This document shows positions 6,269-12,324 of a DNA stretch of 13,637 bases, one piece after another. Every line of letters begins with the position of its first letter. The stretch's first letter is position 1. Location of the stretch: contig CAYTNN010000129.1 of the NCBI GenBank assembly GCA_964439135.1, positions 1 to 13,637 on the forward strand, in the 5' to 3' direction. Made by a program: the position numbers and the translations under genes. The notes beneath the pieces are model-generated. The model was not told where the DNA came from and searched no databases. It saw nothing but the letters and a program-made list of their open reading frames with translations. The stretch comes from JAFGPJ01 sp964439135 (GTDB lineage: Bacteria > Planctomycetota > Phycisphaerae > Sedimentisphaerales > Anaerobacaceae).

Positions 6269-6688
6269 TTACGGACCCCAGGAACCATCATAATCCAGTA
6301 TATATGGTCCGTCGGTCGGTGCATTGCCACCGGGGGCGGTGCCGTTTTGAACCGTAATCTGGGCCATACCGTTAGCATTGATACCGGTAATGCTGTAATC
6401 AGCGGTTGCGAAATAAGTACCTGCTAAATCGGTGGCGGCAAAGCCCAAGGCAGCCTGCGTGCCTGCATCACTAAGAGCTGGAGCCAAAGCCACAGCCGAA
6501 GCAACGCTTGTCTCGGCACAATACGCGCGAACAGCCGTACGAATCGTACCTGCCGTAGCATTCGCTTCAGACCATTTGGCCTTATCGATGCGGCCCTGCA
6601 TCAGCGGAATCGCAACTGCGGCCAGGATACCAACGATGAGAATCACCACCATCAGCTCCACCAGTGTAAAACCTTTTTTGCTTCTCAT
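6269..6688 (-). CDS. pilA: Type IV pilin / major pseudopilin (PilA or GspG type)
   Basis: 139 residues from the ATG at 6688. Two ATGs are close together (6694 and 6688); GGAG at 6700-6697 is 8 nt from the second and only 2 nt from the first, so the second is chosen. The frame stays open upstream to 6784, but that extension has no pilin features. The leader MRSKKG is followed by FTLVELMVVILIVGILAAVA: a class III signal cleaved after G6, N-methylated phenylalanine expected, glutamate at mature position 5. The helix continues as KAKWSEANATAGTIRTAVRA; the C-terminal domain is small and Ala/Gly/Thr-rich and ends GPYILDYDGSWGP. Only one cysteine is present, so there is no disulfide-bonded D-region. 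It is most likely the filament subunit, transcribed after pilB and pilC. Whether it builds a pilus or a secretion pseudopilus cannot be decided here. Confidence 0.93.
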   Translation of the reverse strand: MRSKKGFTLVELMVVILIVGILAAVAIPLMQGRIDKAKWSEANATAGTIRTAVRAYCAETSVASAVALAPALSDAGTQAALGFAATDLAGTYFATADYSITGINANGMAQITVQNGTAPGGNAPTDGPYILDYDGSWGP

Positions 6689-6842
6689 TTTCATCTCTCC
6701 AAATAAAAGTTTGAAAAAAGTTTGGGCGCCAAGTGCGCTACCTGGCTTTTTATCCCATTCGGCTAAATTAATAAACAACTTCACTATCGATTCGAGACTT
6801 AAGGTTCACCATCTGAAAATCGACAATGACTTATATACACCC

Positions 6843-7436
6843 CTACATGTCCGACATTGTGAAAATCGGCAGATACAGTGCAATCACAACAACCGATACA
6901 ATCGCCCCGACAGATATAATCATGATCGGCTCAAGAAGACTCAACAACATAGTGACAGTAGCATCGATCTTGCGTTCATAATGCTCGCTGGTCTTTTCGA
7001 GCACTTCGGGCATTGAACCACTTTCCTCTCCGACCTGTATCATTTTTATGACCATATTCGGGAAAAAGCCGGCCGAGCTCATACTTAATGAGATGTTCGA
7101 ACCGCCGACAATGTTTTCTCTGGTCTGGACGATGGCCGACTTGATGATATCGTTATCGGTCATCCCCGTGAGAATATTAAATGCTTCGAGCACTGAAACG
7201 CCGGAAGAAAGCAAAGTTGATGTCGTTCTGCAAAACGTTGCAACGAATGCCTGGCTCAATATACCTCCGAACATAGGCAAAGACAGGGAAAGTCTGCTGA
7301 ATAAATAGTGGCCTTTTTTGGTCCTGGCAAAGAGCTTTGCAAACACTACCAGGACAATGACAAAGCCAATAATATAGTGAAGATTGTAGTGCAGCATATC
7401 ATAGAATCCCATAAAGCCACGGGTGAAAGCAGGCAT
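6843..7436 (-). CDS. pilC: PilC C-terminal portion, from internal ATG (197 aa)
   Basis: In the same frame as the N-terminal portion and separated from it by only the TGA and 11 sense codons. From the ATG at 7436 it reads MPAFTRGFMGFYDML, then helix 2 (about 16-35), the second T2SSF domain (LSLPMFGGILSQAFVATFCRT, GEESGSMPEVLEKTSEHYERK) and a final helix (about 165-190). An independent start here has at best a weak ribosome site (GGCGGG upstream), so separate translation is possible but unproven. It is best read as the second half of one pilC gene. Confidence 0.5.
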   Translation of the reverse strand: MPAFTRGFMGFYDMLHYNLHYIIGFVIVLVVFAKLFARTKKGHYLFSRLSLSLPMFGGILSQAFVATFCRTTSTLLSSGVSVLEAFNILTGMTDNDIIKSAIVQTRENIVGGSNISLSMSSAGFFPNMVIKMIQVGEESGSMPEVLEKTSEHYERKIDATVTMLLSLLEPIMIISVGAIVSVVVIALYLPIFTMSDM

Positions 7437-7469
7437 TGTCCCGCCGATTTGATCGAATATTTTTCGGAA

Positions 7470-8051
7470 TCAGGGAACAATGAAAGCCATTATGAATATG
7501 ACAATTATGATAATAAATGAGAGCACGAAGATAGGATAAGCCATCGCGCCTTTGACTTTTTTCGCGAGCTTGTCACGATTCTCAAAATACTCTGCCAGCT
7601 TGCCTATTGCCTTGGCGAGATTACCGCCGGTTTCGCCGGCCAAAATCATGGCACAACAGAGCCGATTGAAAACTTTCGGATATTCCGCAACACATTCCGA
7701 GACGGGCTGACCTTTCTTGACCTTTTCCGATATCTCCTTGAGAATACTCTGGAGCTGCGCATTATCCGTGTCTTCACTAATGATGTCCAAGGCTGTAGTA
7801 ATAGGAATTCCGCCCTCGAGCATCGTTGCCAACTGCCAGCAAAGTGCCGCCAGGTCCGCTGATTTGATGCGTTTACGATGACCTTTTTGCCGGGCTTTCG
7901 CGGCACCTTTCTTGGATATATCCTTAACAGAGATAGGTGTTAGCCCTTGCTCACGAAGCTGGTTAAGCACCTCATTTGAGTTAGCCGCTTGCGCGAATCC
8001 CTTTATCTGTGCCCCAGCCAAATCTCGAGCGACATACCCATATTTTTTCAT
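7470..8051 (-). CDS. pilC: PilC N-terminal portion, as literally encoded (193 aa)
   Basis: If the TGA at 7472-7470 is a genuine stop, this is the product. It starts MKKYGYVARDLAGAQIKGF, typical of the PilC/GspF N-terminus (a short beta-rich segment then QLREQGLTPISV). It continues through the first T2SSF domain (about 60-165, with GETGGNLAKAIGKLAEYFENR) and one transmembrane helix (168-192), ending right after the helix at VP. Such a fragment would carry one cytoplasmic domain and one helix. It would probably not support pilus assembly alone. Confidence 0.6.
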   Translation of the reverse strand: MKKYGYVARDLAGAQIKGFAQAANSNEVLNQLREQGLTPISVKDISKKGAAKARQKGHRKRIKSADLAALCWQLATMLEGGIPITTALDIISEDTDNAQLQSILKEISEKVKKGQPVSECVAEYPKVFNRLCCAMILAGETGGNLAKAIGKLAEYFENRDKLAKKVKGAMAYPIFVLSFIIIIVIFIMAFIVP

Positions 8052-8098
8052 TTGCTTAACCTTCTAAAAGTACCCTTTTGTTTTTGTTATAAGAGCTA

Positions 8099-9883
8099 TC
8101 ACCCTTTGTCTGTGAAAGCTATCCTAATGACCTCTTCGGCGGTTGTTAAACCCTCCAATACCTTAATAACACCGCTGTCGAGCAGGCCGCCATAACCTTT
8201 TTTACGCGAGGTCTCCCTGATCTCGGATTCGGTTGCGTTGGCAATAATCTTCTCGCTGATAGCGGCGTCTACATCCAGGAACTCAAATATGGGCAATCTG
8301 CCCAGATAACCGGTTTCTCCACAGGCGGGGCATCCCCGGCCGTGATAGAACACCGAGGTCTCGGCCTTCTCTTTGCTTATCCCCAGATGTTTGAGGGCTT
8401 CTTCATTCAATGTTACCGGCTCTTTACAATGATCACATATTTTTCTGACGAGTCTCTGAGCAATTACCAAATTCAGTGCCGAAGCCAGCAGGTACCGCTC
8501 AATTCCCATATAGAGCAATCTGCTTATCGCGCTCGGCGCATCGTTGGTATGGAACGTGCTTAAAACCAGATGGCCCGTCAAAGCCGCTTTTATTGCTATC
8601 TCGACCGTCTCTTTGTCTCGAATTTCACCGATCAGAATAATGTCCGGGTCCTGTCTTAAAATTGCCCGCAGACATCGAGCAAAATCGAGATCGATTTCCG
8701 ACTTGACCTGAATCTGGTTGATCCCGGCAAGACGGTATTCGACCGGGTCCTCGACCGTCGTGATATTTTTCGCCGGATCTTTAAGGTGGCTCAGCGCCGA
8801 GTACAATGTCGTACTTTTACCGCTGCCGGTCGGCCCGGTGACAATTATGATGCCGTGGGGCTGTTGCAGCTTATCTTTCAACTCTTTGAGGCGTTCCGGT
8901 TCGAGCCCAAGCATATCCAGGTCGTGCTTTACCGCCGATGCATCCAGAATTCGCATCACGACTTTTTCACCGTATATGGCCGGAATAGTCGAGACGCGGA
9001 CGTCTATGGCCCTGCCGGATATTTTCATTTTGAATCGGCCGTCCTGCGGCAACCTGCGCTCGGCGATATCCATTCGTGCGACAATCTTGATTCTGGCTAT
9101 GACCGCCGCCTGCATCTTTTTCGCCGGCGGAACCATGTCCCGAAGAATGCCGTCAACTCGCATGCGCACAACCGTCGAATTCTCCTGGGGCTCGATGTGA
9201 ATGTCACTTGCCCTGCATTTGACCGCCTGGCTCATGAGCAAGTCAACAAACCGAATCACGGGAGCCTTATTGGCGGCATCTTCACCGATAGTATCAGGTT
9301 CTACGATATCTTCCAAAAAGACATCATCATCTTGTTTGTTTTCATTCCCATCTTCGATCTCTACCAGATTGCGAAGCTGCTGTTCTTCCACATCCGAGCC
9401 GTGATAAATCATCTCTATCGCCCGGCGAATTTCCCTTTCCGAGCTGATGGTCGGCTTAATCTTACGCTTCAACTTCAGCGTGACGGTATCTATCGCAACA
9501 ACATTAAGCGGATCAGCCATCACAATAACAATGTTGTTATTATTATCCTCGTCGATAGCCACGAGACAAAATCGCTTGGCGATGCTTTCCGGCAGCATTC
9601 GAGCGATGTCCATGTCGATCTTGTCCAGCTTGCGGGCATCGTCGAAGTGGATGTATTCCATCGAGAAATGTTCCGCCAGAGCGGCTGTGACGTCCTTATC
9701 ATCCAGCTTTTTAAGCTGCAGCAGCACCTCGCCGAATCGACCGCCTTGCTCACGCTGTGCGTCAAGCACTTCCTGCAATTCGTCCCGGCTTAACATACCT
9801 TTGGCGACAAGCAGCTCGCCGAATAGAAGACCGGCCTTGGCTTCTGCTGTATTAGAGATAGTTTGTAAAGAATCCATCCGCAT
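8099..9883 (-). CDS. pilB: PilB/GspE-type hexameric extension ATPase
   Basis: 594 residues, full length. The N-terminal MshEN-like domain (about 18-160) begins FGELLVAKGMLSRDELQEVL, a region that binds cyclic di-GMP in some relatives. The catalytic core carries Walker A GPTGSGKST at 350-358, Asp box VEDPVEY at 377-383, Walker B DPDIILIGEIRD at 412-423 and His box TGHLVLSTFHTND at 437-448. A tetracysteine zinc site sits at C483, C486, C518 and C521, typical of the assembly motor and not of PilT. It hydrolyses ATP in the cytoplasm to drive pilin addition through PilC. Two near-adjacent ATGs (9883 and 9877) are possible starts and neither has a strong ribosome site. It is the first gene of the unit, 47 bp before pilC. 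Stop is TGA. Confidence 0.97.
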   Translation of the reverse strand: MRMDSLQTISNTAEAKAGLLFGELLVAKGMLSRDELQEVLDAQREQGGRFGEVLLQLKKLDDKDVTAALAEHFSMEYIHFDDARKLDKIDMDIARMLPESIAKRFCLVAIDEDNNNNIVIVMADPLNVVAIDTVTLKLKRKIKPTISSEREIRRAIEMIYHGSDVEEQQLRNLVEIEDGNENKQDDDVFLEDIVEPDTIGEDAANKAPVIRFVDLLMSQAVKCRASDIHIEPQENSTVVRMRVDGILRDMVPPAKKMQAAVIARIKIVARMDIAERRLPQDGRFKMKISGRAIDVRVSTIPAIYGEKVVMRILDASAVKHDLDMLGLEPERLKELKDKLQQPHGIIIVTGPTGSGKSTTLYSALSHLKDPAKNITTVEDPVEYRLAGINQIQVKSEIDLDFARCLRAILRQDPDIILIGEIRDKETVEIAIKAALTGHLVLSTFHTNDAPSAISRLLYMGIERYLLASALNLVIAQRLVRKICDHCKEPVTLNEEALKHLGISKEKAETSVFYHGRGCPACGETGYLGRLPIFEFLDVDAAISEKIIANATESEIRETSRKKGYGGLLDSGVIKVLEGLTTAEEVIRIAFTDKG

Positions 9884-10037
9884 ACATTCTAATCATTTAT
9901 ATTAAATACTTCGTGTTTGTCCGTTTTTTTATATTTGTAGACCGAAAGCTACAAAACAGCCCGGGGCGGACTCTGCCCTGCTTAAGAAAGGGTAGGGAAC
10001 CAAAACTTGTGGTTGTTCTACTCACTCTCTTCTCCCT

Positions 10038-10055
10038 GTCATAATATTCTATGAC
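10038..10055. promoter_or_regulatory. 18-bp palindrome, possible operator upstream of pilB
   Basis: GTCATAATATTCTATGAC has perfect 6-bp arms around a 6-bp A+T-rich centre, the size of a typical dimeric regulator site. It lies about 155 bp upstream of the pilB start. No regulator gene is in the window, and one such palindrome may arise by chance. Confidence 0.25.
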
Positions 10056-10257
10056 TCTTCATATAAAATATACTGCAAAAAAACACAAAATCCAAAAATC
10101 ACAGTGGTTTTAGTCTCGGACAATTGGTGGCAATAATTTAAGAAAATCTTGTTAATCCTCAAGCAAAACACGCTGGAGCGGCGAATTCGCTGATTTCGTA
10201 TATCATTTGACTATTTATGGGACGCTTAGCGAATTTCTAACGAGCGGGCTAAAATCC

Positions 10258-10285
10258 TTGACGAAATGCAGAAAATTGTTAATAT
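10258..10285 (+). promoter_or_regulatory. Sigma70-type promoter for tRNA-Leu
   Basis: TTGACG (10258-10263), a 16-bp spacer and TAATAT (10280-10285). The -35 box matches consensus at 5 of 6 positions and the -10 at 4 of 6. Initiation near 10293 would leave a leader of about 40 nt before the mature tRNA at 10335, which is usual for a tRNA gene. Confidence 0.45.
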
Positions 10286-10334
10286 TGGCGTTAATTGAAA
10301 CGTTGTTCTGCAGAAAAATGCAAATAGAAATTTT

Positions 10335-10418
10335 GCGGATGTGGCGGAATTGGCAGACGCGCAGGCTTCAGGTGCCTGTGCCCTTTGGGGCGTGGAGGTT
10401 CGACTCCTCTCATCCGCA
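10335..10418 (+). tRNA. tRNA-Leu (anticodon CAG)
   Basis: An 84-nt class II tRNA. The acceptor stem pairs GCGGATG (10335-10341) with CATCCGC (10411-10417), with discriminator A at 10418. The D arm contains TGGCAGACGC. The anticodon stem is CAGGC/GCCTG with loop TTCAGGT, giving anticodon CAG at 10369-10371, which reads CUG. A long variable arm (CCC-TTTG-GGG type) and the T loop TTCGACT follow. The CCA tail is not encoded, since the next bases are TTA. A bacterial tRNA-Leu identity is clear from the long variable arm and anticodon. Confidence 0.97.
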
Positions 10419-10592
10419 TTAGATTCCTTGTATACGGCAGGAGCGGTCTTTTTATGTCAAAATCGACGGACAGAGGAACGATTTAACGAAAACCGTAGGG
10501 ATAAGTCGATAAATAGTAGTAACGAAGCAACAAGAATTAATCGGCACCTTTTTTAAACACGGAGTCGCATTAGAAATGCTAATAATGGCGTT

Positions 10593-11417
10593 ATGATTGA
10601 AATTTTCCAAAACTTCGAACAGGTGACAGGCCGGTTCAATCCCTCGATCCTGATCGGCTCAGGAGTGGTGCTGCTGCTGTTGGGATTGTGTATATGGCTC
10701 AGCGGAATGGCCCTTAGAAAAATCTTAATCTCTATAGCCGGCATGGCCGGCGGGATTGTGATTGGGCTCTTTGTCATAGGACGAAATATTTTCTCCACAT
10801 CACTCTTTGCTGGTCTTGCGGCGTTGATTGCCCTGATATTCCAAAAGGTATTGTGCGTACTGCTGGCGGCGGCATTAGCGGCAGTGATTGCTTTTACCAT
10901 TCTTGCCGAGCCGTACTTCGAACAAGCAGAAACCACCGAAGTCCGGAGCGAAATGTCGGTTCAGACCACAACAGCCGGCCTCGACGAAACATTCGAAGAG
11001 CTGAAAACATTCGCACTCAATGCCGGCGAAAAAATAAAACAGGCCGGCACAAAAATCCCCGTACAGATATGGGCGATAATCGCCGCACCGGCGGTGATTA
11101 TTCTCGTCTTTGGCGTGCTTCTCTGGCGTTGGACCACGGCGTTGTTCTTTTCGGTCACCGGAACAATGGTCGTCTTTCTCGGGATGATTTTACTGCTTTC
11201 GTACAAAGGGACCGAACCAGTCAGCCTTATTCGCAGCAAGCTGTTCATCTCTGCCGCTGTTTTTCTCGCGATGGCCGCTTTCGGCACGATTGTCCAGCTA
11301 CTAATTTGCAAAAGCTCAAAAAAGGAAAAGATAACAAAAAAAAAGCCCGGCAGGAAAAAGAGTAAGGACAAGGAAGAGCCTGAAGAAATCGTAGAACATG
11401 ACTGGCGTTCGGCGTAA
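10593..11417 (+). CDS. Seven-helix membrane protein, TMEM198/DUF4203-like, with charged C-terminal tail
   Basis: 274 residues with about seven predicted membrane helices (roughly 19-40, 43-63, 68-84, 86-106, 157-179, 181-203, 217-238). Helices 4 and 5 are separated by a polar, Glu/Thr-rich loop of about 50 residues (107-156). The protein ends in a highly charged tail (241-274) with a lysine-rich stretch, KKKPGRKKSKDK, followed by acidic residues, likely cytoplasmic. Pairs of short helices joined by G-rich motifs (SGMALRKILISIAGMAGGIVIG) resemble TMEM198/DUF4203 membrane proteins; this is by-eye similarity, not a confirmed hit. Function unknown. It lies about 175 bp after the tRNA and 30 bp before a second protein of the same build, so the two are probably co-transcribed. 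The ribosome site before the ATG is weak. Confidence 0.75.
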   Translation: MIEIFQNFEQVTGRFNPSILIGSGVVLLLLGLCIWLSGMALRKILISIAGMAGGIVIGLFVIGRNIFSTSLFAGLAALIALIFQKVLCVLLAAALAAVIAFTILAEPYFEQAETTEVRSEMSVQTTTAGLDETFEELKTFALNAGEKIKQAGTKIPVQIWAIIAAPAVIILVFGVLLWRWTTALFFSVTGTMVVFLGMILLLSYKGTEPVSLIRSKLFISAAVFLAMAAFGTIVQLLICKSSKKEKITKKKPGRKKSKDKEEPEEIVEHDWRSA

Positions 11418-11447
11418 AAAGAAAAAGAAAGATCAAGGAGCCGAATA

Positions 11448-12122
11448 ATGGATCACTTTACAATCCTTGCACAGGCAGCCACGGAGACGTCAGAAGAAGC
11501 AGTCGTCCCGATAGACATATTCTGGGAACAAATAACTTCGCTTGGTCTGCTCGAAGCATTGACCTTTATCTCTTTCGGCGTGGTTTGCCTGTTCTACGGC
11601 TGGCGCGTCTTCAAGGTCCTTGTCGTCATCAATTTCGCCCTGCTGGGCATGATGATGGGAATGACAATCACCGAGAAAATCGTCGGCCTGAACAACCAGT
11701 TCGTCGGCGGAATCATAGGCATGATAACCTTGGCGGTCCTCTCCGTGCCGCTGATGCGATGGGCCGTTTGTTTATTAGGTGCGGCCGCCGGTGGAATACT
11801 CACTTCGGGAATATGGTACGCATGCGGGCTGACCGAACAGTACATCTGGGCCGGCGGGCTAATCGGGATTATTGCCGGCGGCATGATTTCCTTTATCGTT
11901 TTCAAAGCCGCCGTCATTCTATTTTCCAGCCTGTGGGGCAGCGGCCTGGTAGTCGTCGGTTCCCTGGCGCTTTTATATCTTTATCCGAGAACCTCCGCCA
12001 AGGTCGAAGACCTGGTATTCTCGCTCAAATGGTTTTTACCCGTTTTGATCATCGCCCCGACAGCCATAGGCTTCATCCTCCAGCACAAATTCCTGAAAAA
12101 GTCAAAAGACTGGAACCTGTAA
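11448..12122 (+). CDS. Seven-helix membrane protein, TMEM198/DUF4203-like
   Basis: 224 residues starting at 11448 with an excellent ribosome site (AAGGAG, 7 nt upstream). About seven helices (33-51, 54-72, 85-101, 104-124, 132-152, 155-178, 194-211) follow a polar N-terminal segment of about 30 residues. The motif ISFGVVCLFYGWRVFKVLVV followed by a Gly/Met-rich helix is characteristic of the TMEM198-like fold (GxxxCFxGYRxFK pattern). A short basic C-terminus (HKFLKKSKDWNL) ends it. It shares the helix-pair organisation of the preceding protein and the two may form a heteromer; both are of unknown function. No catalytic or substrate motif is visible. Confidence 0.8.
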   Translation: MDHFTILAQAATETSEEAVVPIDIFWEQITSLGLLEALTFISFGVVCLFYGWRVFKVLVVINFALLGMMMGMTITEKIVGLNNQFVGGIIGMITLAVLSVPLMRWAVCLLGAAAGGILTSGIWYACGLTEQYIWAGGLIGIIAGGMISFIVFKAAVILFSSLWGSGLVVVGSLALLYLYPRTSAKVEDLVFSLKWFLPVLIIAPTAIGFILQHKFLKKSKDWNL

Positions 12123-12324
12123 CGTTCACATACCTTCGAGTGCACTAGCCCGTCGCCCGGGTCTTAGCCTGCCTTGAGCCCAGCCGAAGGAAGTCACGGG
12201 TCACGAGACACGCTTAACGCTATCCCCTGAATGCTATTTTTGCCATCAATGTGAAGCTGTCTTTAGTTTTTAAGCCCCCCCCTGTGGGGCAGGCGTACCT
12301 TTTTAATTTACCTTAGGCCGGCTG
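12123..12324. repeat. Convergent intergenic region with short repeat remnants
   Basis: This 202-bp gap between convergent genes contains a CCTT...AAGG hairpin motif (around 12172-12190, CCTTGAGCCCAGCCGAAGG) resembling widespread bacterial intergenic palindromes. Next are three imperfect heptamers GTCACGG, GTCACGA, GACACGC (12193-12213), and a G+C hairpin at 12274-12290. Its appearance is of accumulated repeat debris rather than a gene. Confidence 0.45.
12274..12290. terminator. Hairpin between convergent genes, possible terminator
   Basis: GCCCC / GGGGC arms, with an internal run of C giving register freedom, lie between the converging membrane-protein and NB-ARC/TPR genes. A T-run (12300-12304) follows 9 bp later on the plus strand; the minus side lacks a good T tract. 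A weak, possibly shared, transcript end. Confidence 0.3.

Larger units (their letters stand above)
6843..8051 (-). pseudogene. pilC: pilC/gspF inner-membrane platform gene interrupted by one in-frame TGA
   Basis: Reading through a single TGA (7472-7470) gives a 402-codon frame of normal PilC/GspF length with no frameshift or missing sequence. The sequence around the stop is ...FIVP-stop-FRKIFDQIGGTMPAFTR, exactly where PilC proteins continue after the first transmembrane segment (VVPxFxxMF...LPxxT). Residues 60-190 form the first T2SSF domain plus helix 1, and residues about 270-400 the second T2SSF domain plus the last helix (MIISVGAIVSVVVIALYLPIF). PilC is the polytopic platform that couples the PilB motor to pilin insertion. 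The start at 8051 has AAGG 8 nt upstream. TGA is used as a real stop by neighbouring pilB and pilO, so a changed genetic code is unlikely. Options: assembly or read error, true nonsense mutation, or stop readthrough. All other pilus genes are intact, which favours error or recent mutation. Confidence 0.85.
9884..10334. other. 451-bp intergenic interval between divergent pilB and tRNA-Leu units
   Basis: No gene is seen. It must hold the pilB promoter on the minus strand, but I find no convincing -35/-10 pair. Notable items are a 7-bp hairpin TTTGTAG/CTACAAA (9934-9955) about 50-70 bp upstream of pilB, an 18-bp palindrome at 10038-10055, and a promoter-like pair for the tRNA at 10258-10285. The stretch around 10060-10090 is very A+T-rich. 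Confidence 0.6.

Noticed and set aside
6689..6784. Longer pilin start (ATG at 6784) giving 30 extra residues
   Set aside because: The prepilin leader is normally short, and GGAG at ideal spacing supports the ATG at 6688.
7470..7472. TGA as selenocysteine or as tryptophan/glycine under an alternative code
   Set aside because: pilB and pilO end in TGA, no convincing SECIS-type hairpin follows the codon, and PilC is not a known selenoprotein family.
8786..9793. Long plus-strand open frame (335 codons) opposite pilB
   Set aside because: It is the antisense shadow of a clear, motif-rich pilB gene; composition is unlike a protein and no ribosome site is present.
10341..10556. Plus-strand open frame beginning MAELADAQASG across the tRNA
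   Set aside because: It is the translation of the tRNA-Leu gene itself and its flank, a well-known false gene; it has no ribosome site.
12193..12213. Tandem heptamer GTCACGA as a repeat locus
   Set aside because: Only three imperfect units are present, too few to call a functional repeat array.
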